This document shows positions 1 through 5,600 of a stretch of DNA of 6,120 nt, piece by piece. A model generated the notes under the pieces. That model did no database searches. It saw only the letters and a list, made by a program, of their open reading frames with translations, and had not been told where the DNA came from. Where the stretch lies: positions 1 through 6,120 of the forward strand of contig JALUSH010000031.1 in assembly GCA_027016675.1 (NCBI GenBank), written 5' to 3'. This DNA is from Thermodesulfovibrio sp. GTDB taxonomy: Bacteria > Nitrospirota > Thermodesulfovibrionia > Thermodesulfovibrionales > JdFR-85. The translations under genes and the position numbers were made by a program. Numbering within the stretch: position 1 is the stretch's first letter; each line of letters opens with the position of its first letter.

Positions 1-277
1 TTATTCTCTCTGCATAGTGTTTGCTATCTTTAAATTTAAGAGGATCCGCAGGGAGTATATCAGCACCTATCTCCTCAAAGGTGCCTCCATCGATCAAGAG
101 ATTAAGCCTTTGTCTTGCATTTATTCTAAAATGATAATTGCATTTGGGACAGACCTGTAGGTTTCTTTCAACCTCTTTTCTGTAAACAATCTCCTTACAA
201 TTATTACACTTTACCCACAGTCCTTCTGGAATCTTTACCTTCTTGTTGTTACTCTTTGTCTTCTTAAACCACGCCAT
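1..277 (-). CDS. accD: Acetyl-CoA carboxylase carboxyltransferase subunit beta, N-terminal part
   Basis: The gene encodes the beta subunit of the carboxyltransferase half of acetyl-CoA carboxylase, which with AccA moves the carboxyl group from carboxybiotin to acetyl-CoA to make malonyl-CoA for fatty-acid synthesis in the cytoplasm. Only the first 92 codons are present; the frame is open at the left edge. The fragment starts MAWFKK and reaches the four-cysteine zinc ribbon typical of bacterial AccD (Cys24, Cys27, Cys43, Cys46, in CNNC and CPKCNYHFR), followed by the conserved NARQRLNLLIDGGTFEEI stretch. The catalytic crotonase-like domain lies outside the window. The ATG at 277 is preceded by AAGGAAGG at 284-291 with a 6-base spacer, so the start is firm. 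It overlaps the 3' end of trpA by 14 bases in another frame, which points to one transcript and possible translational coupling. The trpA-accD order recurs in many bacteria. Confidence 0.95.
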   Translation of the reverse strand, partial: MAWFKKTKSNNKKVKIPEGLWVKCNNCKEIVYRKEVERNLQVCPKCNYHFRINARQRLNLLIDGGTFEEIGADILPADPLKFKDSKHYAERI

Positions 278-1049
278 CTATTGCCTTCCTTATATCCCTG
301 ATATATTTCCCTAACGAGTTCCTATTTTCATTTATCATTTTCACAATAGAACTACCAATAATTACACCATCAGCATACCTTGCTATAGATGCTGCCTCTT
401 CGGGTTTCTTTACACCAAAGCCGACACAGACAGGCATGTTTGAGAATCCTTTTATCCTTTTCACCATCTCTTGCAGGTGCCTATCAATACGCAAACGGGA
501 ACCTGTTATTCCTGTTATGGAAACATAATAAATGAATCCCTTTGAACGTTTGCTTACGATCCTGATTCTCTCATTTGTAGAGGTAGGAGCAAGTAAAAAG
601 ATAGTAGAAATATTATACTCATTAGCAATAACTGACAATTCATCAGCCTCATCAGGCAGGAGGTCTGGAATTATCAGTCCATCAACACCAGAGTATGAGG
701 CGTCTTTGAAGAAGCTCTGAAGACCATATCTGAACACAGGATTGTAATAGGTCATCAGTATAATAGGGATAGAAGAGTCTCTTCTGATTTGTTTAACAGT
801 CCTGAGAACCTTACGGAGTGTTACACCTTTATTTAATGCCCTGAGTGCAGCCTCCTGTATCACCGGACCATCAGCAAGGGGGTCTGAAAAGGGCACTCCA
901 AGTTCGATAAGATCAGCCCCTTCCTCTTCAAGAAGTTTTGCGAGTTTTATGGTATCTTCAAGAGATGGGTCACCTGCCATGATATAGGGAATGAATGCCT
1001 TCCTGTTACTCGTCTTTAAGCTAACAAAGGTTTTATCAATTCTGTTCAT
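264..1049 (-). CDS. trpA: Tryptophan synthase alpha chain
   Basis: TrpA splits indole-3-glycerol phosphate into indole and glyceraldehyde 3-phosphate; the indole is passed to TrpB, which joins it to serine to make tryptophan. The 261-residue protein has the normal family length and a TIM-barrel layout. The signature LIELGVPFSDPLADGP carries the two catalytic acids Glu49 and Asp60 at exactly their E. coli positions. The loop-6 region TGITGSR and the phosphate-binding segments VGFGVKKPE (about 209-217) and GVIIGSS (about 228-234) are intact. I chose the ATG at 1049 over the in-frame TTG at 1052: TGAGGAA at 1056-1062 lies 6 bases from the ATG but only 3 from the TTG, and the ATG gives the E. coli residue numbering. 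No trpB lies upstream; the neighbour there is the divergent lptD. trpA therefore appears to be the first gene of a trpA-accD transcript. Confidence 0.97.
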   Translation of the reverse strand: MNRIDKTFVSLKTSNRKAFIPYIMAGDPSLEDTIKLAKLLEEEGADLIELGVPFSDPLADGPVIQEAALRALNKGVTLRKVLRTVKQIRRDSSIPIILMTYYNPVFRYGLQSFFKDASYSGVDGLIIPDLLPDEADELSVIANEYNISTIFLLAPTSTNERIRIVSKRSKGFIYYVSITGITGSRLRIDRHLQEMVKRIKGFSNMPVCVGFGVKKPEEAASIARYADGVIIGSSIVKMINENRNSLGKYIRDIRKAIDGVV

Positions 1050-1055
1050 CAAAAA

Positions 1056-1062
1056 TTCCTCA
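1056..1062 (-). promoter_or_regulatory. Ribosome binding site of trpA
   Basis: TGAGGAA on the minus strand is followed by TTTTTG and then the ATG at 1049. The 6-base spacing decides for the ATG rather than the in-frame TTG directly before it. Confidence 0.75.
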
Positions 1063-1102
1063 GTATGTTCTGTTGAGTTTTCATGAAAATTTTATTTTGT
1101 CT

Positions 1103-1211
1103 CTGGTATGGATATCTGAAATTGTCTAACATTAATTATAACATATCCTCCACACGAGTTCTGAGAAATATTGAGATTTTTATTATAGATATCTTCCCCT
1201 TTCCATACCAG
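1103..1211. repeat. 10-base inverted repeat in the trpA/lptD divergent promoter region
   Basis: CTGGTATGGA at 1103-1112 and its exact reverse complement TCCATACCAG at 1202-1211 are separated by 89 bases and lie near the two ends of the intergenic region. A GATATC hexamer lies close to each arm (1111-1116 and 1188-1193). The right arm is 6 bases upstream of the candidate lptD -10 hexamer. The left arm lies in the expected trpA leader, or just downstream of its possible promoter. This could be a pair of sites for a regulator serving both genes, but no known operator is recognised and the function is inference. Confidence 0.45.
1135..1140 (-). promoter_or_regulatory. Candidate -10 element for trpA-accD
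   Basis: A perfect TATAAT reads on the minus strand here and would give a trpA leader of roughly 80 bases. No good -35 hexamer is seen at 16-18 bases upstream. A second minus-strand TATAAT at 1182-1187 has CTGGTA (three matches to TTGACA) 18 bases upstream, inside the right arm of the inverted repeat, and is the alternative. The region is A+T-rich, so either may be chance. Confidence 0.3.
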
Positions 1212-1223
1212 TAAGGATATAAT
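1194..1223 (+). promoter_or_regulatory. Candidate lptD promoter
   Basis: A perfect TATAAT at 1218-1223 has a weak -35 (TTCCCC at 1194-1199, three matches to TTGACA) 18 bases upstream. Transcription would begin about 6-8 bases after the hexamer, that is within a base or two of the ATG at 1232, so a transcript from here would have almost no leader. The inverted-repeat arm TCCATACCAG falls between the two hexamers. A promoter farther upstream is the alternative (TTGTCT at 1122-1127 with TATCCT at 1144-1149). Confidence 0.4.
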
Positions 1224-1231
1224 ATTGAGCT

Positions 1232-3232
1232 ATGAGGATAAAAAGGCTCATTTTTCTGAATATAGCGATTCTTTTTCTGATTGTAACGGTATTTGTGGGC
1301 AGTGGTAGCTGCAATAACACTGCTGGTGAAGAAATAAAAACAGAGATCAACTCACAATATCTTAATTATGACGAGAAGAATAATATATATCACCTTACAG
1401 GTGATGTGGAAATCAAAAGGGGAGATGTTTATATCAAAGCAGACCGTATAGACTATTACGAGAAGACAGGCTATGCAGTGGCCACTGGCAATGTCTATTA
1501 CGAGGACAGGGATGTAAGGATAGAGTCTGAACGTGCAGAAGTCTATCTTGACCAGAAAAAGGGAACCATATTAAAGGCAAAGATTCTTTTCAAAAAGGAC
1601 AATTACAACATTACTGCAGAGAAATTAGAGAGGATCGATGAAAAAAATTATATTCTACACAAAGTGAATTTTACTACCTGTGATACCCCTTTTGAGTCAT
1701 GGTGTTTCAGTTCCAGTAAAGCAAAGGTGAAGGTAGGCGATGCAATAAGGGCAAGGAATGTAACATTCAGGATCAAGGGGTTACCAGCATTTTATCTTCC
1801 CTACCTCTGGACGCCCATCTATACAGAAAGAAAGACAGGATTCCTGATGCCTGACTTTGGTTACAAGAGTGACAAAGGAATGTTCTGGCGCCAGCCCTTT
1901 TTCCTGGTTCTGTCAGAAAACAGGGATATAACCTTTTATCTTGATTATATAGCAAGAAGAGGCATTGGAGAAGCAATAGAATACAGATACATAGAAAGGG
2001 GTATTGGAAAGGGCAGGCTCTGGCTTTATCATATGAAGGACAAGGTCATGGATACAAGGTTCTTTGAGGTGGTGGCAGAGCACAAACTATTTAAAAGAGA
2101 CTCTCTCTCTGGATTTCTTTATCTAAATCTTATAAATAACAAGAAATATTACAGCGAGTATGGGCAGAGGATTGAGATATGGGCAAGAAGATTTCTTGAA
2201 TCAAGGGCAGAGGTATATTATCCGCTCAAGGATATGGGGAGATTCTATATAGAGGGCAGATTCTGGCAGGAATTAAGGCTTAATCATGAAACAGGCGAGA
2301 TCGCACAGAAGCTACCAGAGATAGGAGTATCAGTATATCCTCAGAAGAGAGGTCCTTTCTATCTTACCCTTAACAGTTCATTCACCAACTACTATTCTGT
2401 TGACTTCCATAGAGTCAGAAGAATTGACCTGTATCCAAAGATATATCATAGCTTTGGTGATATCTTTCAGGTTTCACAGTCCTTTGGTTTGAGAGAAACC
2501 TATTATAATATCAGTCACTCTGATATTTATGATGACCAGATCACAAGGGTATCTTTTGATTATTCCATCAGAGGACATCTGCGATTGACCAGACAATACA
2601 ACGGATTCAAGCATGCTGTGGAGCCTGAAATAGGGTATCAATTCATTCCAGAGATAAAGGATGAACCACCTCTTCTTGATAGCACAGAACTGTATGATAA
2701 GAAATCCGAGATATATGCAGGGCTTCGTAATTATATCTTTACTGATGAAGGGCTTCTTCTTTCATTGAGGATTTCAGAGACCTTTGATTTTCATCAGGGG
2801 GCCCGTCCCCTGGGATTACTGAGATTTGAGGGTGCCTTGTTCAGACCCATTACATTCAAAATAGATAGTTCATATAATCCAAATTCAGGAAGGATCGAAA
2901 AGATTAATTACTCGATGTCCTTTTCTTTATTGGATGTTAGTTTTAAAATTGAACAGCGATACTCAAAAGAGGACGAGATTTTAAATTATCGTGGATCCAT
3001 TACTATTCCATTAACAGCTAAATGGTCTGTAAGTAACAGTGTCTATTATGATGCCAAGGGAGAGGGATTAAGGAGTCTCGTGAGTAACTTGAGTTACAAC
3101 TCAAAGTGCTGGAGATTCAAGATTTCCTATACCAAACGTCCTGATGACTATCAGGTGATGTTTCTAATAGAATTAAAGGGTATTGGTGTTCTTAATATTG
3201 GAGGGCTGAGATTTCTTCAGTCTCAGGGATAA
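1232..3232 (+). CDS. lptD: LPS-assembly protein LptD (OstA)
   Basis: LptD is the outer-membrane beta-barrel that, with the lipoprotein LptE, inserts lipopolysaccharide arriving along the Lpt bridge into the outer leaflet. The 666-residue protein starts with a signal peptide (MRIKRL, then hydrophobic residues to about 22). The LptA/OstA-like periplasmic domain follows at about 42-130 (LTGDVEIKRGDVYI, AVATGNVYYED). Family motifs include TTCDTPFESW at 148-157, LPYLWTPI at 189-196 and RKTGFLMPDFGYKSDKG at 200-216. The rest is the barrel with alternating aromatic strands, ending with the CW motif at 626-627. It is shorter than E. coli LptD (784) but plausible for the family. There are only four cysteines: 27, 150, 158 and 626. 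The ATG is fixed by an in-frame TGA at 1226-1228. It has no well-placed Shine-Dalgarno site; AAGGA at 1213-1217 is 14 bases away. The gene stands alone between divergent trpA and a convergent kinase gene. Confidence 0.94.
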   Translation: MRIKRLIFLNIAILFLIVTVFVGSGSCNNTAGEEIKTEINSQYLNYDEKNNIYHLTGDVEIKRGDVYIKADRIDYYEKTGYAVATGNVYYEDRDVRIESERAEVYLDQKKGTILKAKILFKKDNYNITAEKLERIDEKNYILHKVNFTTCDTPFESWCFSSSKAKVKVGDAIRARNVTFRIKGLPAFYLPYLWTPIYTERKTGFLMPDFGYKSDKGMFWRQPFFLVLSENRDITFYLDYIARRGIGEAIEYRYIERGIGKGRLWLYHMKDKVMDTRFFEVVAEHKLFKRDSLSGFLYLNLINNKKYYSEYGQRIEIWARRFLESRAEVYYPLKDMGRFYIEGRFWQELRLNHETGEIAQKLPEIGVSVYPQKRGPFYLTLNSSFTNYYSVDFHRVRRIDLYPKIYHSFGDIFQVSQSFGLRETYYNISHSDIYDDQITRVSFDYSIRGHLRLTRQYNGFKHAVEPEIGYQFIPEIKDEPPLLDSTELYDKKSEIYAGLRNYIFTDEGLLLSLRISETFDFHQGARPLGLLRFEGALFRPITFKIDSSYNPNSGRIEKINYSMSFSLLDVSFKIEQRYSKEDEILNYRGSITIPLTAKWSVSNSVYYDAKGEGLRSLVSNLSYNSKCWRFKISYTKRPDDYQVMFLIELKGIGVLNIGGLRFLQSQG

Positions 3233-3237
3233 TTTTA
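3206..3237 (+). terminator. Possible weak terminator at the end of lptD
   Basis: CTGAGA at 3206-3211 can pair with TCTCAG at 3221-3226 around a 9-base loop. GGGATAATTTT follows, giving only a short T run at 3233-3236. The stem lies in the last codons of lptD, next to the convergent end of the kinase gene. The stem is short and the T tract poor, and there is no T tract for the opposite direction. Confidence 0.25.
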
Positions 3238-3257
3238 ATAGCAATGGTATCTCGGTT

Positions 3258-3776
3258 TTAGTTCAAGTGAAGTTTCTTTTCTATGATATCCATAGCCATG
3301 TCAACGGTAATTTTATCCGTCTCTATAATCACATCCGGTTTAGAGGGCTCTTCATAAGGCACATTAATGCCTGGCACAGGCCAACCCGCTTTTCCCTTGA
3401 GGTAGATGTTTGATGGAGCACCAAACCGTTTCCTTCGCTTTGCCTCCCGAAGGGAACACTCCTCAGGTGAGCATTTCAGATATACCTCATAATACTCCGG
3501 AATTGTCTGTCTGGCAAGCTCCCTCCACCTTCTCATGTTACCCGTGGCATCTATTATTACATCCTGTCCGAATTCATTCAGTATTTTTGCAATATACACG
3601 AGACTTCTGTAGGCAATCTCTCTTTCTTCATCAGAATAAGTAGGATGAGGAGTTACAAATCTTCTGTACTCATCCATGCGCAGGATATAAAACTCAGGAT
3701 GTCTCTTTTTCAGCTCCTCAGATATGGTACTCTTACCACTTCCAGGAAGCCCTGTGATCCAGATGGTTTTAGCCAT
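3258..3776 (-). CDS. APS-kinase-like P-loop kinase
   Basis: The 172-residue protein is a small nucleoside-monophosphate-kinase-fold enzyme that most resembles adenylylsulfate kinase (CysC), which phosphorylates APS to PAPS. Walker A is GLPGSGKS at residues 9-16. Asp35 in LRMDEYRRF sits where CysC has the DGDNVR motif. TYSDEEREIAYRSL (46-59) replaces the CysC FT-EDR-ENIRR segment. ATGNMRRWRELAR (77-89) replaces ISPYRxxR, and the C-terminal YLKGKAGWPVPGINVPYEEP region (125-144) mirrors the CysC KARAGxIxxFTGIDxPYEAP lid. Several APS-binding positions differ, so the substrate is uncertain; a sugar, nucleoside or other small molecule is possible. The ATG at 3776 is fixed by a TAA immediately before it and by the P-loop close behind. 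No Shine-Dalgarno site is visible. It lies 17 bases after the lipoprotein gene. No sulfate-assimilation gene is nearby. Confidence 0.75.
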   Translation of the reverse strand: MAKTIWITGLPGSGKSTISEELKKRHPEFYILRMDEYRRFVTPHPTYSDEEREIAYRSLVYIAKILNEFGQDVIIDATGNMRRWRELARQTIPEYYEVYLKCSPEECSLREAKRRKRFGAPSNIYLKGKAGWPVPGINVPYEEPSKPDVIIETDKITVDMAMDIIEKKLHLN

Positions 3777-3783
3777 TTAAAGA

Positions 3784-3789
3784 ATTATA
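3784..3789 (-). promoter_or_regulatory. Candidate internal -10 element for the kinase gene
   Basis: TATAAT on the minus strand ends 7 bases before the kinase ATG, in the gap after the lipoprotein gene. No matching -35 is seen at 16-18 bases upstream. If used, it would give a nearly leaderless kinase mRNA. Read-through from the lipoprotein promoter is the simpler explanation. Confidence 0.2.
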
Positions 3790-3794
3790 GACTA

Positions 3795-4310
3795 TTACCC
3801 TGCTGCCTTGATCCCTTCTATCAGTGTTACTGAAAATTTTTCATGCTGGAAAGGATGAATATCCGGGAACTTTGAATACAACCAGCCTTTGAAGATCTCT
3901 TTGTTGTTTTCATAAATGGTTACCTTAACAGCAGGATTCTTGGGTTCTGCAGAAGCAGATGTTATTGTGAGGCCATCCATCTTGAAATCAGGAAGAAAAT
4001 CTCCGACCTTTATTTTCAGGTTTGTATTGGGAATCTGGTACTCAGAATTTAATTTTATGGTTACCTGATCTTCCTTGCTGGTCTCTTTATTTTTAATAGA
4101 AAGTTTCACTGCTGACCACTTGCCCTTGACATTGTCAGGAACAACCACTTTTATCTCTCCCTTTGGCATTATCACAGAATGGGGTGACTGGGTTGTAGGA
4201 GCAATACCCTGGGGTGTGGGTGGAGGAGGTGTTTCCTCCTTCTTTTTGCAGGCTCCAAGACTTAAAATAAGGGATATGCCAAGCATTATAGCCAGTGCTT
4301 TGAATTTCAT
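3795..4310 (-). CDS. DUF2155-like lipoprotein
   Basis: The 171-residue protein is exported and lipidated. A basic start (MKFK), a hydrophobic stretch and a textbook lipobox LGAC at 18-21 predict signal-peptidase II cleavage before Cys21. A Lys/Glu patch and a proline-rich linker (ETPPPPTPQ) follow, then a beta-rich domain at about 50-171. That domain (VPDNVKGKWSAVKLSIKN, LPDFKMDGLTITSAS, KEIFKGWLYSKFPDIHPFQH) matches my recollection of the DUF2155 family, common in deltaproteobacteria and Nitrospirota; it has no known function. The FKGWLYS...HPFQHEKF segment is the most characteristic part. Residues 22-24 are Lys, with no Asp at +2, so outer-membrane sorting is likely if E. coli Lol rules hold. 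The start has a strong AGGAGG at 4315-4320. It is first in a two-gene unit with the kinase. Confidence 0.8.
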   Translation of the reverse strand: MKFKALAIMLGISLILSLGACKKKEETPPPPTPQGIAPTTQSPHSVIMPKGEIKVVVPDNVKGKWSAVKLSIKNKETSKEDQVTIKLNSEYQIPNTNLKIKVGDFLPDFKMDGLTITSASAEPKNPAVKVTIYENNKEIFKGWLYSKFPDIHPFQHEKFSVTLIEGIKAAG

Positions 4311-4314
4311 AATT

Positions 4315-4320
4315 CCTCCT
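4315..4320 (-). promoter_or_regulatory. Ribosome binding site of the lipoprotein gene
   Basis: A perfect AGGAGG lies 4 bases before the ATG at 4310. It is the strongest Shine-Dalgarno site in the window and contrasts with the absent sites of lptD and the downstream kinase. Confidence 0.8.
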
Positions 4321-4370
4321 GATCTAAATTTTGGATTTAAAATTAAGACAAAAAAGTAATTAATATTAAC

Positions 4371-4398
4371 ATTATAGATGCTCTAATATCAACAACAA
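4371..4398 (-). promoter_or_regulatory. Promoter of the lipoprotein-kinase unit
   Basis: On the minus strand, TTGTTG (4393-4398) and a perfect TATAAT (4371-4376) are 16 bases apart. Transcription would begin near 4363-4365, leaving a leader of about 50 bases up to the ATG at 4310. That leader is A+T-rich and ends in AGGAGGAATT. This is the best sigma-70-type promoter in the window. Confidence 0.5.
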
Positions 4399-4445
4399 AA
4401 ATACTGTAATTTCAATGTATTCAACATGGTACCATTTATTATGGA

Positions 4446-5600
4446 TTAAAGTGATATCCTTTTGATAACCATGGTTGCATAGCTACCCCTGGGCAGAACA
4501 AAATCAAGATGGAGGGATATTTTATCCCTGTATATCCTGTCCTTATGGAAATTCCACACCAGGTTTTCTGGTAACACAATGGACATCCTTTGAAAAGATG
4601 TGAATCTTGCCTGTCTGATGCTCCTGAGATTAAAGGATGGCCTTTTTATGCCATGTTCTTTCAGTATCTCCTGGGTAATGAGTTCTGTGAGTTCATCCTG
4701 GAATCCCATACGTGAAGCTACAGTGGGAATAGAGAGGTTTTTAAGATAATCAAAGGATTCCCCTGATATAACAGTGTAAAATACATAATCTCCTGCAATG
4801 CCTCTGTGTGTTTTTGTCTCTACAGAAAACCTCTTTATAAGTCTCCTCAGCACCTCATTCCAGAGATAAGACTGATAGGCAGAAAAAAACAGTGACATCT
4901 CCTCCCGAGGAATTCTCTGTAAAAGGGGCAGGAATGCCCTTTCATTACGAAGAAGCGACTGAAAGCAGAGTCTTTCAAAGGATGTCTTTGCCTTCTTCAG
5001 ACAGGACTTCCAGTCACCCCAGTGCTCGTAAAAGAATCTCTTGCGTTTCTTCTCCTCTGCCCTATCCCCGGGATGGACATGGGTCAGGTAGATCTTTAGT
5101 GCACCGTTGTAGTGTCTCTTTATGATCTTCTCGGCTATGAAGCCACTTTTGGGATCAAAGCTCCCGAACCTCTGGTCATCAAAGTAGTTGGGTATGCCTT
5201 CACGACTCACCTTCAGGAGGTTCTGTTCAAGCCTTTCAGTCCTGTCCTCAGGGATATCCCTGAGGGTTATATTAAACCTGTTTGCCTCAATAAGGTCAGG
5301 CCCCATGGGCCTTTCCATAAAACCAACAAAGCTAAGGGAGTAGTTTCTGTCCTTGTGCGAGATATCATCTTTGTGTTTTATTGTTATATGCTGTCTGGTA
5401 AGGGCGTATCTGTCTTTTTTACCACCATAGGAGATATTGCTCATGGGTATCTTGAATGCCCTCGATAGTTTGATCAACAAATCAACGGTGTTCCAGTTCT
5501 TCTTCTCAAGGAGATATACCCTGTAAGCCCCCTTTCTCTTCAGGGGCAGGTGTGCAATCTCTTCAACAATAAAATCCTCAGGCTGGACCTTTATCTTCAC
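4446..5600 (-). CDS. truD: tRNA pseudouridine synthase TruD
   Basis: TruD isomerises uridine 13 of certain tRNAs (tRNA-Glu in E. coli) to pseudouridine in the cytoplasm. The 384-residue protein begins MKIKVQPEDFIVEEI, the usual family N-terminus. It has the catalytic motif GGKKDRYALTRQ at 59-70 with nucleophile Asp63, the NYFDDQRFG motif at 138-146, the AYQSYLWNEVL helix at 241-251 and the C-terminal LPRGSYATMVIKRI at 369-382. The insertion (TRUD) domain lies roughly between residues 150 and 320. It is slightly longer than E. coli TruD (349). The start is GTG at 5600: an in-frame TAG at 5619-5621 blocks any earlier start, and AGGAAG (5611-5616) lies 10 bases upstream. The start overlaps the last 23 bases of the upstream methyltransferase gene, so the two are probably cotranscribed and perhaps translationally coupled. 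No clear terminator follows the stop. Confidence 0.95.
   Translation of the reverse strand: MKIKVQPEDFIVEEIAHLPLKRKGAYRVYLLEKKNWNTVDLLIKLSRAFKIPMSNISYGGKKDRYALTRQHITIKHKDDISHKDRNYSLSFVGFMERPMGPDLIEANRFNITLRDIPEDRTERLEQNLLKVSREGIPNYFDDQRFGSFDPKSGFIAEKIIKRHYNGALKIYLTHVHPGDRAEEKKRKRFFYEHWGDWKSCLKKAKTSFERLCFQSLLRNERAFLPLLQRIPREEMSLFFSAYQSYLWNEVLRRLIKRFSVETKTHRGIAGDYVFYTVISGESFDYLKNLSIPTVASRMGFQDELTELITQEILKEHGIKRPSFNLRSIRQARFTSFQRMSIVLPENLVWNFHKDRIYRDKISLHLDFVLPRGSYATMVIKRISL

Noticed and set aside
532..720. Plus-strand ORF of 62 codons inside trpA
   Set aside because: It is antisense to a complete, well-conserved trpA, has no recognisable domain and is explained as a shadow frame.
1050..1052. 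TTG start for trpA
   Set aside because: The spacing to TGAGGAA would be only 3 bases, and the ATG one codon later gives Glu49 and Asp60 at the E. coli positions.
1050..1140. trp leader-peptide attenuator before trpA
   Set aside because: There are no tandem tryptophan codons, no strong hairpin with a T run, and no T-box-like element visible.
1304..1312. Lipobox around Cys27 of LptD
   Set aside because: The residues before the cysteine are Ser-Gly-Ser, without the Leu/Val/Ile expected at -3, and LptD family members are not lipoproteins.
1773..1976. Minus-strand ORF of 67 codons inside lptD
   Set aside because: It is antisense to conserved LptD motifs and has a low-complexity, unfamiliar translation.
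4222..4248. GGAGGA/TCCTCC hairpin followed by a T-rich run on the plus strand, like a terminator
   Set aside because: It is the antisense of the Lys-Lys-Glu-Glu-Thr-Pro-Pro-Pro coding stretch of the lipoprotein; no plus-strand gene ends before it.
4426..4435. Perfect palindrome ATGGTACCAT downstream of truD
   Set aside because: There is no loop and no T tract, so it is not a terminator; a single 10-base palindrome in A+T-rich DNA is weak evidence for an operator.
4892..5468. Two overlapping plus-strand ORFs (77 and 118 codons) inside truD
   Set aside because: truD is intact with all motifs on the other strand; these translations resemble no family.
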